A DNA stretch of 64,000 nt from Pseudarthrobacter sp. NIBRBAC000502770. Lineage in GTDB: Bacteria; Actinomycetota; Actinomycetes; Actinomycetales; Micrococcaceae. The notes under the pieces were generated by a model that had not been told where the DNA came from, did no database searches, and saw only the letters and a program-made list of their open reading frames with translations. The DNA lies in assembly GCF_006517815.1 (NCBI RefSeq), contig NZ_CP041198.1, forward strand, positions 1,612,001 to 1,676,000, in the 5' to 3' direction. Both the position numbers and the translations under genes were made by a program. This document shows positions 26,087-35,587 of the stretch, one piece after another. Position 1 is the first letter of the stretch. Every line of letters begins with the position of its first letter.

Positions 26087-27151
26087 ATGAGCAGCGAAAC
26101 TGCCGTCAACGACGCCAAGGGAGCAGCGCAAGCCGGTGCTGCCGCCAGCGGCTCGCAGCCGGTGGGCGCTGCCCGTCGCCGGGGCCCATTCCGGGAGGGC
26201 GAACGCGTCCAACTGACCGACGAGCGTGGCCGGATGAACACCATCACCCTGGAACGCGGCGGCGCTTTCCACACCCACCGCGGATTCCTGAACCACGACG
26301 AAATCATTGGCCAGGTGGACGGCTCGGTGGTGGTGAACAACGTGGGCCAGCAGTACCAGACCCTCCGGCCCCTGCTCTCGGACTTTGTGCTGTCCATGCC
26401 GCGCGGCGCCGCCGTCGTATATCCCAAGGACGCCGGCCAGATCGTCACCATGGCGGACATCTTCCCCGGCGCACGCGTCGTGGAGGCCGGCGTGGGCTCG
26501 GGGGCACTCTCCATTTCCCTGCTCCGCGCGGTGGGGGACAACGGCTACCTGCACTCCTTCGAAAGGCGTGAGGAGTTCGCGGACATCGCCCGCGGCAACG
26601 TGGAAACCATCTTCGGTGGCCCCCACCCCGCGTGGCAGATCTCCCTTGGTGACTTCCAGGAGGAAGTGGTCAAGGCCGAGGCGCCCGGCTCCGTGGACCG
26701 CGTGGTCCTGGACATGCTGGCGCCGTGGGAATGCCTCGACGCCGTGGCCACCGTGCTCGCGCCCGGCGGCGTCTGGATCAACTACGTCGCCACGGTGACC
26801 CAACTCTCCCGCACGGCCGAAGCCATCCGCGCGGACGGACGCTTCACCGAACCCGATGCCTGGGAGTCGATGGTCCGCGGGTGGCACCTTGAAGGACTGG
26901 CCGTGCGCCCCGACCACCGGATGGTGGCCCACACAGGGTTCCTGCTGGTCACCCGGCGGTTGGCAGACGGCGTCACCGGGATTTCGGTCAAGCGCCGCCC
27001 GTCCAAGACCGAGTTCAACGAAGAGGACGTCAACGCCTGGACGCCAGGAGCGGTGGGGGAGCGGGCAGTGTCCGACAAGAAGCTCCGGCGTGCCGCCCGT
27101 GACGCCATCGCGGGGACCAACGTCGTGGACAACCCCGAAGTTACGAACTAG
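26087..27151 (+). CDS. trmI: tRNA (adenine-58-N1)-methyltransferase
   Basis: A 354-residue TrmI enzyme that methylates A58 in the tRNA T-loop. An N-terminal beta domain (REGERVQLTDERGR) is followed by a Rossmann methyltransferase domain with the SAM motif VVEAGVGSGALSISLL and the family motif DRVVLDMLAPWECL. The ATG at 26087 follows GGAGCGAGGA; the earlier part of the frame is upstream leader. trmI next to the proteasome genes is a conserved actinobacterial arrangement. Confidence 0.93.
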   Translation: MSSETAVNDAKGAAQAGAAASGSQPVGAARRRGPFREGERVQLTDERGRMNTITLERGGAFHTHRGFLNHDEIIGQVDGSVVVNNVGQQYQTLRPLLSDFVLSMPRGAAVVYPKDAGQIVTMADIFPGARVVEAGVGSGALSISLLRAVGDNGYLHSFERREEFADIARGNVETIFGGPHPAWQISLGDFQEEVVKAEAPGSVDRVVLDMLAPWECLDAVATVLAPGGVWINYVATVTQLSRTAEAIRADGRFTEPDAWESMVRGWHLEGLAVRPDHRMVAHTGFLLVTRRLADGVTGISVKRRPSKTEFNEEDVNAWTPGAVGERAVSDKKLRRAARDAIAGTNVVDNPEVTN

Positions 27152-27233
27152 TCCATATTTCGGGAGCCTCCATCCCTACCCGGCCTCTTGGGACTAATGT
27201 CTTAAGAGAAGCGCAGGAAGGGGCTGATACATC

Positions 27234-28985
27234 ATGGAGACACCAAACCAGGACTCCGGACGTACACCGGCAGAGCAGTCTGCCGCCAACGACCTCTCGG
27301 TTGCTGACCGCCAGGTCAACATACTTCGGGACAAGCTCAGGCACATCGACCGCCAGTTGGCAGCGGCAACGCAGAACAACTCGAAGCTGGTCAGCATGCT
27401 TGAGACGGCGAAGGCAGAGATTCTCCGCCTGAAGAACGCCCTGGACCAGGAAGGGCAACCGCCCTACAGCTTCGGCACCATCCTCCAAATCAACCCGAAA
27501 CGGCAGCCCGCCCCCGGCAACAGCGGCCAGGCTGCCACCGAGGAATCGGTGGACATCTTCAACGCGGGCCGGAAGATGCGCGTGGGCATCAGCCCGCTGG
27601 TCAACATCAACCAGCTTGCGGTCGGCCAGGAAGTGCTGCTGAACGAGGCACTCCTGATCGTCGCGGGGCTGGGCTACGAGCGGGCAGGTGAGCTGGCCAC
27701 CCTGAAGGAAATGCTCGGACGGGACCGCGCCCTTGTGGTTGGCCGCGCGGACGAAGAACGCGTTGTCCGGCTCTCCGGTGCGCTCCTTTCCGAAAAACTG
27801 CGGGTCGGCGATGCCCTCTCCGTCGATTCCCGGACCGGATACGCGCTGGAGAAGGTTCCCCGCTCAGAGGTGGAAAACCTTGTCCTCGAGGAAGTTCCGG
27901 ACATCACGTATGAGGACATCGGCGGCCTTGGCCCCCAGATCGAGCAGATCCGGGACGCCGTGGAACTGCCGTTCCTGCACCCGGACCTCTACCGTGAGCA
28001 CGGCCTCAAGGCTCCCAAGGGCATCCTGCTGTATGGCCCTCCCGGCTGCGGCAAGACCCTGATTGCCAAGGCCGTTGCCAACTCGCTCGCTGCCCGCGCC
28101 GCGGAGCGGTCCGGGAATGTCGACCTGAAGAGCTACTTCCTGAATATCAAGGGCCCGGAACTCCTTGACAAGTACGTTGGCGAGACCGAGCGGCACATCC
28201 GCCTGATCTTCGCCCGCGCCCGGGAGAAGGCCTCGGACGGCAGCCCCGTCGTGGTGTTCTTCGACGAAATGGACTCGCTGTTCCGCACCCGCGGCACCGG
28301 CATTTCGTCCGACGTCGAAACCACCATCGTGCCCCAGCTCCTCAGCGAGATCGACGGCGTCGAGCGCCTGGACAACGTGATCGTGATCGGCGCATCCAAC
28401 CGCGAGGACATGATCGATCCCGCCATCCTCCGGCCCGGCCGGCTTGACGTGAAGGTCAAGATCCAGCGGCCCGATGCGGAGGCAGCGGCCGACATCTTCA
28501 ACAAATACATCACGCCGGACCTGCCATTCCACGAATCAGACCTGGCCGAACACAACGGTGATGTCCAGGCAACCGTCGACGCCATGGTCCAGCGCACCGT
28601 GGAGGCGATGTACTCCACCGACAAATCCAACGAATTCCTCGAGGTCACCTACGCCAACGGTGACACGGAAATGCTGTACTTCAAGGACTTCAACTCCGGT
28701 GCCGTGGTGCAGAACGTGGTGGACAGGGCCAAGAAGTATGCCATCAAGGACCTGCTGACATCACACCAGAAAGGTCTTCGGATCGAGCACCTGCTGCGCG
28801 CCGTGGTGGACGAATTCCGTGAGCACGAAGACATGCCCAACACCACGAACCCAGATGACTGGGCACGCATCTCCGGAAAGAAGGGTGAACGGATTACCTA
28901 TATCCGCACCATCGTGCAGGGCAAAGCCGGCCAGGAGCCCGGCAAGTCCATCGAGACAATGCCCACTACTGGACAGTATCTGTGA
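27234..28985 (+). CDS. arc: Proteasome-associated AAA ATPase (ARC/Mpa)
   Basis: A 583-residue ring ATPase that unfolds pupylated proteins and threads them into the 20S core. An N-terminal coiled coil (about residues 20-75) that binds Pup is followed by OB-fold domains (about 80-230) and a AAA module with Walker A GPPGCGKT near residue 268 and Walker [12 protein letters not shown]. The C-terminus ends GQYL, the motif that docks on the proteasome alpha ring. Dop starts inside its stop codon. Confidence 0.96.
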   Translation: METPNQDSGRTPAEQSAANDLSVADRQVNILRDKLRHIDRQLAAATQNNSKLVSMLETAKAEILRLKNALDQEGQPPYSFGTILQINPKRQPAPGNSGQAATEESVDIFNAGRKMRVGISPLVNINQLAVGQEVLLNEALLIVAGLGYERAGELATLKEMLGRDRALVVGRADEERVVRLSGALLSEKLRVGDALSVDSRTGYALEKVPRSEVENLVLEEVPDITYEDIGGLGPQIEQIRDAVELPFLHPDLYREHGLKAPKGILLYGPPGCGKTLIAKAVANSLAARAAERSGNVDLKSYFLNIKGPELLDKYVGETERHIRLIFARAREKASDGSPVVVFFDEMDSLFRTRGTGISSDVETTIVPQLLSEIDGVERLDNVIVIGASNREDMIDPAILRPGRLDVKVKIQRPDAEAAADIFNKYITPDLPFHESDLAEHNGDVQATVDAMVQRTVEAMYSTDKSNEFLEVTYANGDTEMLYFKDFNSGAVVQNVVDRAKKYAIKDLLTSHQKGLRIEHLLRAVVDEFREHEDMPNTTNPDDWARISGKKGERITYIRTIVQGKAGQEPGKSIETMPTTGQYL

Positions 28986-30655
28986 CGGGTTCACAGGGAT
29001 CCGCCGGCGGGGAGGCCCTCCCCGCCGGCGGGGCCATGCGGGTTATGGGGGCAGAAACGGAATACGGAATCCACGCTCCGTCAGCCCCTTCCGCCAACGC
29101 CACCATGATGAGCGCCCGCGTGGTCCAGGCCTACGCGCAGGTCACCCGGCAGCGGGCGGCCGGCGGGGCAGAGACGCGCTGGGACTACACGGATGAGGAG
29201 CCTTTGCACGATGCCCGCGGCTGGACAGTTGACCGCGGTTCCGCCCATCCCTCCCAGCTGACGGACCAGCCGCCGGTGCTCGATGCGGAGGCGGTGGCTT
29301 TGGCCTACGGCCGCGAGGAACTGGAGCTCGACGGCCAGGACGAGTCGGGGACGCTCCTGATGAACATGGTCCTCGGCAACGGCGCGCGGCTCTATGTCGA
29401 CCACGCCCACCCCGAGTACTCCAGCCCCGAGGTAACGAACCCCCGGGACGCTGTGGCCTGGGACGCCGCCGGTGACCTTGTGGGCCTGGCGGCCGTGCGC
29501 CGACTGGCAGCGGACCCGACCCTGCCGCCGGTCAATCTCTACAAAAACAACACGGACAACAAATCGGTTTCCTACGGCTCGCACGAAAACTACCTCATGC
29601 CCCGGTCCGTACCGTTCGGAGACATTGTGCGCGGGCTGACACCGTTTTTCGTCAGCCGGCAGGTGGTGTGCGGGGCAGGCCGGCTGGGTATCGGACAGGA
29701 CAGCTCCATCCCGGGCTTCCAGATCAGCCAGCGCGCCGACTTCTTCGAAGCAGAGGTGGGCCTGGAAACGACCATCCGCCGCCCCATTATCAACACCCGG
29801 GATGAGCCCCATTCCACCGCTGACAAGTACCGGCGCCTGCACGTCATCATCGGGGACGCCAACCTCAGCCAGGTGTCCAACTACCTCAAGTTCGGCACCA
29901 CCGCCCTGGTCCTCAGCCTGGTCGAAGCCGGGCTGGCTCCGAAAATCGAGGTATACGAGCCCGTCACCGCCCTCAAAACGGTGAGCCACGATACGTCCCT
30001 GACTGCCAAAATCCGGTTGCTGGACGGCAGGCGCGTCACAGCACTGGATCTCCAGTGGATGTACCACGAAGCCGCCGCCAAACTTGCGCAGGACACCGGT
30101 GTGGGCGATGCCGTGGACGGCGACGGACACACCCATGAGGTCCTGGAACGGTGGGCGTCCGTCCTCACCCAGCTCGACAGCGACAGGTCCGCGGCGGCCA
30201 CCGCGGTGGAATGGCTGGCCAAGCTCTCCCTCCTGGACGGTTACCGCCAGCGCGACGGCCTGGACTGGAGCGACGCCCGGCTGGGCCTTGTCGACCTGCA
30301 GTGGGCCGACATCAGGCCCGAGAAGGGCCTCTACTACCGCCTGCTGTCCAGGAACCGGATGCAGCGGGTGGTGGATGATTCCGCCATCGCAGCTGCCGTG
30401 GCGGAGCCACCGGCGGATACCCGGGCGTTCTTCCGGGGCAAGTGCATCAGCAGCTTTGGCAAGGATGTGGTGGGGGCAAGCTGGGATTCGGTCATCTTCG
30501 ACGTGCCCGGCTACGGGAGGCTTCAGCGGGTGCCCACCCGTGAGCCCCTGAGGGGAACCAAAGCCCTGACTGGAGCGTTGTTTGAGCGCTACCGGGAAGC
30601 GGGACCGTTCCTGGGTGAACTGCTGGGACACAACAGCACTCCGCCTGCGGAGTAA
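28982..30655 (+). CDS. dop: Pup deamidase/depupylase
   Basis: A 557-residue glutamine-synthetase-fold enzyme that converts the C-terminal Gln of Pup to Glu and removes Pup from substrates. The ATP/metal motif [10 protein letters not shown] is near the N-terminus, and [20 protein letters not shown] is shared with PafA. The GTG at 28982 overlaps the arc stop (GTGA). An ATG at 29036 ([12 protein letters not shown]) fits the family length better but follows a very stable hairpin. The start is therefore uncertain by 18 codons. Confidence 0.95.
   Translation: MTGSQGSAGGEALPAGGAMRVMGAETEYGIHAPSAPSANATMMSARVVQAYAQVTRQRAAGGAETRWDYTDEEPLHDARGWTVDRGSAHPSQLTDQPPVLDAEAVALAYGREELELDGQDESGTLLMNMVLGNGARLYVDHAHPEYSSPEVTNPRDAVAWDAAGDLVGLAAVRRLAADPTLPPVNLYKNNTDNKSVSYGSHENYLMPRSVPFGDIVRGLTPFFVSRQVVCGAGRLGIGQDSSIPGFQISQRADFFEAEVGLETTIRRPIINTRDEPHSTADKYRRLHVIIGDANLSQVSNYLKFGTTALVLSLVEAGLAPKIEVYEPVTALKTVSHDTSLTAKIRLLDGRRVTALDLQWMYHEAAAKLAQDTGVGDAVDGDGHTHEVLERWASVLTQLDSDRSAAATAVEWLAKLSLLDGYRQRDGLDWSDARLGLVDLQWADIRPEKGLYYRLLSRNRMQRVVDDSAIAAAVAEPPADTRAFFRGKCISSFGKDVVGASWDSVIFDVPGYGRLQRVPTREPLRGTKALTGALFERYREAGPFLGELLGHNSTPPAE
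29001..29031 (+). repeat. GC-rich perfect hairpin at the 5' end of dop
   Basis: Thirteen bases (29001-29013) pair perfectly with 29019-29031 around a 5-base loop. The stem ends 4 bases before the alternative dop ATG at 29036 and overlaps where its ribosome binding site would be. It may limit free initiation and favour coupling to arc translation (inference). Confidence 0.6.
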
Positions 30656-30739
30656 ACAGCGCCGGAACGCCCGTCCCGTGGCAGGATGGGCATATCGGAG
30701 GATCCGCCGGATCCACCGACGGAAGAAAGAGGGAAACCA

Positions 30740-30943
30740 ATGGCAGGCCAGGAGCAGCAGCAGCCGCAGTCACGTGACACCCAGGTCGACGAAGACATCC
30801 CCGAAGCACCCCCGGCAGCACCGGAGGCGCAGGCCTCGGCATCCACCGAAGGCGTGGATGACCTGCTCGACGAGATCGACGGCGTCCTCGAATCCAACGC
30901 CGAAGAGTTCGTCCGGGCATTCGTCCAAAAGGGCGGCCAGTAA
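30740..30943 (+). CDS. pup: Prokaryotic ubiquitin-like protein
   Basis: A 67-residue intrinsically disordered protein tag: a Gln/Glu-rich N-terminus, the helical Arc-binding region (VDDLLDEIDGVLESNAEEFV) and the C-terminal GGQ. The terminal Gln must be deamidated by Dop before PafA can ligate it to lysines. The ATG follows GAGGGAAACC. The 84 bases between dop and pup include a GGATCC-GCC-GGATCC repeat; no clear promoter is seen. Confidence 0.97.
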   Translation: MAGQEQQQPQSRDTQVDEDIPEAPPAAPEAQASASTEGVDDLLDEIDGVLESNAEEFVRAFVQKGGQ

Positions 30944-31023
30944 CCCGGACCGCTGGGTGGCTGAAGCCGCGGAAGGCCGGGATCTGTACCGACGTTGTGA
31001 GTACCACATTCAAGGAGTGATGA

Positions 31024-31845
31024 GTGCAGGAATCAACCGCCAACCAGGTAGCCGCCAACGCCACCTCGTCCTTTACCGAACACCTGCAGCGGGACCGGCC
31101 TGAGCTGTTGCCCTTCAGCCGGCCCCTCCCGGGAGGTGCGTCAACCGCTGCGCCGGTCCAGGTTCCCCATGCCACCACCATCATTGCCATGAGCTACGGC
31201 GGCGGCGTCCTGATGGCGGGCGACAGGCGGGCCACCATGGGAAACGTCATTGCCAGCAGGCACATCGAGAAAGTCTTCCCGGCTGACCATTTCTCCGTCC
31301 TGGGCATCGCCGGAACTGCCGGCATAGCCATTGACCTGACCCGGCTGTTCCAAGTTGAACTTGAGCATTACGAAAAGATTGAAGGCACCCAGCTCAGCCT
31401 TGAAGGCAAGGCGAACCGTTTGGGTGCCATGATCAGGGGCAACCTCCCCCTGGCCCTGCAGGGACTTGCGGTGGTGCCCCTGTTCGCCGGATTCGACATC
31501 AGCGCCGGCGTTGGCCGCCTGTTTTCCTACGACGTCACCGGCGGCAGGTACGAGGAACACGAACACCACACCGTCGGCTCCGGCTCCGTGTTCGCACGCG
31601 GTGCCCTGAAGAAGCTTTGGCGGCCCAACCTGACCCCGGAGCAGGCCCTCTCCGTTGCCGTGGAGTCTCTGTATGACGCCGCCGACGACGATTCGGCAAC
31701 GGGCGGTCCGGATACAGTCCGCCAGTTGTGGCCGGTGGTGTACACGGTTGACAGGACCGGAGCCCGGCGCGTCCCTGAAGCCGAACTCGCGGCGGCCTCG
31801 CGCAGCGTAATCGAAGCGCGCACCATCGCCGGACGGGAGGCCTGA
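31024..31845 (+). CDS. prcB: 20S proteasome beta subunit
   Basis: A 273-residue catalytic subunit made with a propeptide of about 50 residues. Processing before Thr51 ([11 protein letters not shown]) exposes the N-terminal threonine nucleophile. [10 protein letters not shown] and the internal Lys region fit Ntn hydrolases, and SGTAGI-like sequence ([11 protein letters not shown]) follows. The GTG at 31024 follows AAGGAG. prcA starts one base after its stop. Confidence 0.96.
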   Translation: MQESTANQVAANATSSFTEHLQRDRPELLPFSRPLPGGASTAAPVQVPHATTIIAMSYGGGVLMAGDRRATMGNVIASRHIEKVFPADHFSVLGIAGTAGIAIDLTRLFQVELEHYEKIEGTQLSLEGKANRLGAMIRGNLPLALQGLAVVPLFAGFDISAGVGRLFSYDVTGGRYEEHEHHTVGSGSVFARGALKKLWRPNLTPEQALSVAVESLYDAADDDSATGGPDTVRQLWPVVYTVDRTGARRVPEAELAAASRSVIEARTIAGREA

Positions 31846-31846
31846 G

Positions 31847-32557
31847 ATGACCCAGCAGTTCTATGTCTCACCTGAACAGCTAATGAAGGACCGCGCGGAC
31901 TTCGCGCGGAAAGGCATCGCGCGGGGCCGCTCCGTAGTGGTCATCAGCTGCGCCGACGGCATCGCCCTCGTAGCCGAGAATCCGTCGCCGTCCCTGCACA
32001 AAATCGGGGAAATCTACGACAAAATCGCGTTCGCCGCCGTCGGCAAGTACAACGAATTCGAAAGCCTCCGCCAGGCCGGAGTGCGCTACGCCGATGTGAG
32101 GGGCTACTCCTACGACCGTGAGGATGTGACCGCGCGGGGGTTGGCCAGCGTGTACGCCCAAAGCCTGGGAGCCGTCTTCACCGCCGAGCAAAAGCCCTTC
32201 GAGGTGGAACTCGCAGTCGCCGAAGTTGGACCCACGCAGGCCGAGGACCATCTCTACCGGCTTACCTTCGACGGTTCGATCGCCGACGAACATAGCTTTG
32301 TCGTCATGGGTGGACAGGCTGAGAAAGTGTCATCCGCCATCGGCGAAGGGTGGCAGTCCTCGCTGGGCTTCGCCGATGCCGTGAGGCTGGCACTGAAGGG
32401 ACTTACCCCCGCCCAGGAGGGGGACCAGCCGGCGGCACCGTTGCCGCCGGGTGCACTGGAAGTCGCTGTCCTGGACCGGGTCTCCGAAAACTCCCGCGGC
32501 ACCCGGCGTGCCTTCCGCCGGCTCAACGACGCGGACATCACCGCACTGCTGGCCTAG
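31847..32557 (+). CDS. prcA: 20S proteasome alpha subunit
   Basis: A 236-residue structural subunit that forms the outer heptameric rings and the gate for Arc. The N-terminal gating segment (MTQQFYVSPEQLMKDRADFA) and the core SVVVISCADGIALVAEN are typical of actinobacterial PrcA, and no catalytic threonine is present. GGGAGG lies 6 bases before the ATG. Coupled with prcB, it should give equal amounts of the two subunits. Confidence 0.96.
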   Translation: MTQQFYVSPEQLMKDRADFARKGIARGRSVVVISCADGIALVAENPSPSLHKIGEIYDKIAFAAVGKYNEFESLRQAGVRYADVRGYSYDREDVTARGLASVYAQSLGAVFTAEQKPFEVELAVAEVGPTQAEDHLYRLTFDGSIADEHSFVVMGGQAEKVSSAIGEGWQSSLGFADAVRLALKGLTPAQEGDQPAAPLPPGALEVAVLDRVSENSRGTRRAFRRLNDADITALLA

Positions 32558-32566
32558 GAGGACCAC

Positions 32567-33931
32567 ATGGACAAGAGAATCTTCGGTATCGAAACCGAGT
32601 TTGGGATCTCCTACTCGAGCCCCGACTCGAGACCTCTTGCGCCGGAGGAGGTGGCCCGGTACCTGTTCCGCAAGGTGGTCAGCTGGGGGCGCTCGTCAAA
32701 TGTGTTCCTCACCAATGGTTCACGGCTGTACCTCGATGTCGGGTCGCATCCGGAATACGCCACGGCCGAGTGCGACGACCTTGCCCAGCTGATCGCGCAC
32801 GACCGGGCCGGCGAACTCATTCTCGACGACCTCGTGGATGAGGCCCAGGCACGCCTCGCTGCTGAAGGCTTTAACGGGACCGTGTACCTGTTCAAGAACA
32901 ACACCGACTCGGCCGGGAACTCCTACGGCAGCCACGAGAATTACCTGATTCCCCGGCGCGGCGAGTTCTCCCGCCTGGCCGAAATCCTGATTCCGTTCCT
33001 GGTCACCCGCCAGCTCATAGCCGGCGCGGGAAAGATCCTGAAGACGCCCCACGGTGCGACGTATGCGTTCTCACAGCGTGCCGACCACATCTGGGAGGGC
33101 GTCTCGTCCGCCACCACCCGGTCCCGGCCCATCATCAACACCAGGGATGAACCGCATGCCGATGCCGAGTTCTACCGGCGGCTGCACGTGATCGTGGGCG
33201 ACTCCAACATGTCCGAGGCCACCGCGCTGATGAAAGTCGGCACCGTGGACCTGGTCCTTCGAATGATCGAGGCCGGGGTGATCATGCGCGACATGCGGAT
33301 GGAGAACCCCATCCGAAGCATCCGGGAAATTTCCCACGACCTCAGTGGCCGCGCGCTGGTCCGCCTGGCCAACGGACGGCAGCTCACCGCACTTGAAATC
33401 CAGCAGGAGTACCTGACCAAGGTCACAGCCTTCGTCCAGGAGCACGGCGCCCACAACCCGCATGTTCCCCTGATCCTGGACCTGTGGGAGCGAACGCTCC
33501 GTGCGATCGAGTCCGGAGATGCCAGTGGGATCGATACCGAAATCGACTGGGCCATCAAGAAAAAGCTGATGGACAACTACCGCGAACGGCACAACCTTGG
33601 CCTGGAGGCCCCCCGGATTGCCCAGCTCGACCTGACGTACCACGACATCTCCCGCAGCCGCGGGCTGTACTACCTGCTGCAGTCCCGGGGTGCGGTGCGT
33701 CGTATTGTCGACGACACCGTGATCAAGGGAGCCGTGGACGCACCGCCGCAAACAACGCGCGCCAAGCTGCGCGGCGACTTCGTCCGCCGTGCGCAGGAAC
33801 TGGGACGCGACTACACCGTGGACTGGGTGCACCTGAAGCTCAACGACCGCGCGCATCAGACAATCCTTTGCAAAGATCCCTTCCGCAGCGTTGATGAGCG
33901 AGTGGATGCCCTGTTGGACTCTATGGGCTGA
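32567..33931 (+). CDS. pafA: Pup-protein ligase
   Basis: A 454-residue ATP-dependent ligase that joins the C-terminal Glu of Pup to substrate lysines. It shares the Dop fold: [12 protein letters not shown] at the start, [20 protein letters not shown], and the arginine-rich [22 protein letters not shown] nucleotide loop. It lacks the Dop-specific insertion, and its length matches PafA. AGGAGG precedes the ATG. The proteasome operon reads through to here without a terminator. Confidence 0.96.
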   Translation: MDKRIFGIETEFGISYSSPDSRPLAPEEVARYLFRKVVSWGRSSNVFLTNGSRLYLDVGSHPEYATAECDDLAQLIAHDRAGELILDDLVDEAQARLAAEGFNGTVYLFKNNTDSAGNSYGSHENYLIPRRGEFSRLAEILIPFLVTRQLIAGAGKILKTPHGATYAFSQRADHIWEGVSSATTRSRPIINTRDEPHADAEFYRRLHVIVGDSNMSEATALMKVGTVDLVLRMIEAGVIMRDMRMENPIRSIREISHDLSGRALVRLANGRQLTALEIQQEYLTKVTAFVQEHGAHNPHVPLILDLWERTLRAIESGDASGIDTEIDWAIKKKLMDNYRERHNLGLEAPRIAQLDLTYHDISRSRGLYYLLQSRGAVRRIVDDTVIKGAVDAPPQTTRAKLRGDFVRRAQELGRDYTVDWVHLKLNDRAHQTILCKDPFRSVDERVDALLDSMG

Positions 33932-33958
33932 CGTCCAGCTTCAGGGTCTATTCTGGAT

Positions 33959-33980
33959 AAGGTCCTTTTAAAGGGACCTT
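33959..33980 (+). terminator. Possible weak terminator or processing hairpin after pafA
   Basis: AAGGTCC and GGACCTT flank TTTTAAAG, a 7-bp stem extendable by TTT/AAA pairs. No T-tract follows (CTACGG), so it may only attenuate or stabilise the 3' end of the proteasome transcript. Confidence 0.35.
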
Positions 33981-34045
33981 CTACGGCATTGTCCGCAGCC
34001 ATGCGGAAAGCCGTGTCCACCCTGCCCCGACGAAAGTTTTACTAC

Positions 34046-35014
34046 GTGCGCCGACTACTAGCAATCCTCCTTCCCGGCCTGCTGCTCCTGACCGCCTGCG
34101 GAGGCACAGCCCCGCAGCCTGAGCCAAGCAGCCAGTCCGCCGGGGAGACTGCAAAGTTCGACTCCCTCAAGCTGACTGACAACGGGGACAAGAAGGCCCC
34201 GGGTGTGGACTTCGACAAGCCCCTGGCCGTCACCCAGCCCACCATCAAGGTGGTTTCCGAAGGCAGCGGCGACACCGTCAAGGCAAACCAGGTAGCCAAG
34301 ATCTCCATCCTGGCCGTCAACGGTTCGGATGGCTCCCAACTGGAGGACACGTTCCCCAATGAGCCGGAAAGCCTGGAGCTGAACGACGAGCTGAAAACCA
34401 GCAGTGCCGTGATCTACAACGCGTTCGTCGGTGCAAAGGTTGGCTCCAGCCTTGCCCTGGCCGTCCCTGCCCAGCAGAGTGCACCCTCGGCCAGCCCGAG
34501 CCCGTCAGATGGCGCGAGCCCCAGCCCCAGCGCAGCAGCCGGGCCATCCCAGCTGCTGATCATCAAGGTCCTTTCCGCCTCGGACCCCACCCCCGTCCTC
34601 GACAAGCCTCAGGGTGACGCGGTGACGCCGCCGGCCGGGCTGCCGACTGTGACGGAAAAAGACGGCGTCCCGGAGATCAACGTCGCAGGGGCACCCGCTC
34701 CCACTGCCCTGGTCTCGCAGGACCTGATCAAGGGCACGGGCGCCGCCGTCAAGGAAACCGACACGCTCACCGTGAACTACGTTGGCGTCAATCTCTCCGA
34801 CGGCACCAAATTCGACTCCAGCTTCGACCGCGGCCAGCCGGCCACTTTCCCGCTCTCGGGCGTCATCAAAGGCTGGACCCAGGGCCTCGCGGGTAAGACT
34901 GTGGGCTCCCGCGTCCTGCTTGTCATCCCCAAGGACCTGGCTTACGGAGATGCCGGCCAGGGCCAGGCAAAGGGCGACCTTGTCTTCGTAGTGGACATCC
35001 TCGGGGTCAAGTAG
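34046..35014 (+). CDS. FKBP-type peptidyl-prolyl isomerase lipoprotein
   Basis: A 322-residue lipoprotein whose signal peptide VRRLLAILLPGLLLL ends in the lipobox LTAC (Cys18). The C-terminal 105 residues are a full FKBP domain (VNYVGVNLSDGTKFDSSFDR; VIKGWTQGLAG; LVIPKDLAYG). The N-terminal half looks like a second, degenerate FKBP domain, joined by a Pro/Ser-rich linker. It probably folds proteins outside the membrane. GTG at 34046 gives a normal signal; ATG at 34001 and TTG at 33989 are in frame upstream. Confidence 0.88.
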   Translation: MRRLLAILLPGLLLLTACGGTAPQPEPSSQSAGETAKFDSLKLTDNGDKKAPGVDFDKPLAVTQPTIKVVSEGSGDTVKANQVAKISILAVNGSDGSQLEDTFPNEPESLELNDELKTSSAVIYNAFVGAKVGSSLALAVPAQQSAPSASPSPSDGASPSPSAAAGPSQLLIIKVLSASDPTPVLDKPQGDAVTPPAGLPTVTEKDGVPEINVAGAPAPTALVSQDLIKGTGAAVKETDTLTVNYVGVNLSDGTKFDSSFDRGQPATFPLSGVIKGWTQGLAGKTVGSRVLLVIPKDLAYGDAGQGQAKGDLVFVVDILGVK

Positions 35015-35078
35015 CAAGACTTACAGGGACGCCGCGTCCTTCGCGGCACCCATCACCACGCACTCATTAGGAGCAAGC

Positions 35079-35474
35079 ATGTCGTTTGGACAGCGGGAAT
35101 TCGACCGCCAGAAGCCCGAGATCGACTTCCCGGAAGGCGACGTCCCCACGGAACTCGTCATCACGGACCTCATCGAGGGTGACGGCAAGGAAGCCAAAGC
35201 AGGGGACACCGTCTCCACCCACTACGTCGGCGTCGCCTGGTCCACGGGCGAAGAATTCGACGCCTCCTGGGGCCGCGGCGCACCGCTGGACTTCCGGGTC
35301 GGTGTCGGCCAGGTCATCCAGGGCTGGGACCAGGGCCTGCTGGGCATGAAGGTCGGCGGCCGCCGCCGCCTGGAGATCCCCTCAGAACTGGCATACGGCT
35401 CCCGTGGAGCCGGTGGAGCGATCAAGCCCAACGAGGCACTGATTTTCGTCGTGGACCTCGTCGCCGTCCGCTGA
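35079..35474 (+). CDS. Cytoplasmic FKBP-type peptidyl-prolyl cis-trans isomerase
   Basis: A 131-residue single-domain FKBP without a signal peptide. Active-site segments are VSTHYVGVAWSTGEEFDASW, VIQGWDQGLLGMKVGGRRRL, IPSELAYGSRGAGG and ALIFVVDLV. AGGAG lies 5 bases before the ATG. It sits between the lipoprotein FKBP and a strong terminator. Two FKBPs downstream of pafA are common in Arthrobacter-type genomes. Confidence 0.92.
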   Translation: MSFGQREFDRQKPEIDFPEGDVPTELVITDLIEGDGKEAKAGDTVSTHYVGVAWSTGEEFDASWGRGAPLDFRVGVGQVIQGWDQGLLGMKVGGRRRLEIPSELAYGSRGAGGAIKPNEALIFVVDLVAVR

Positions 35475-35507
35475 AGCGGCAGCACAAGCGGAAACTGATC
35501 GCACCGC

Positions 35508-35551
35508 AAAGCGCGGCAGCAGGGGGACACCCTCCCGTGCTGCCGCGCTTT
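35508..35551 (+). terminator. Rho-independent terminator before pafBC
   Basis: A perfect 14-bp stem (AAAGCGCGGCAGCA at 35508-35521 with 35538-35551) encloses a 16-base loop and is followed by TCTGCTTTC. It separates the FKBP genes from pafBC, so pafBC needs its own promoter. Confidence 0.7.
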
Positions 35552-35587
35552 CTGCTTTCACCCGGGGAGTTTAGTAACGTAACCAAG

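Noticed and set aside
29081..30631. A 516-codon minus-strand frame antisense to dop
   Set aside because: No recognisable domain; dop on the plus strand is well conserved throughout.
30740..30943. Pup ending in Gln as a possible defect
   Set aside because: GGQ is the normal precursor form in many actinobacteria; Dop, encoded next door, converts it to Glu.
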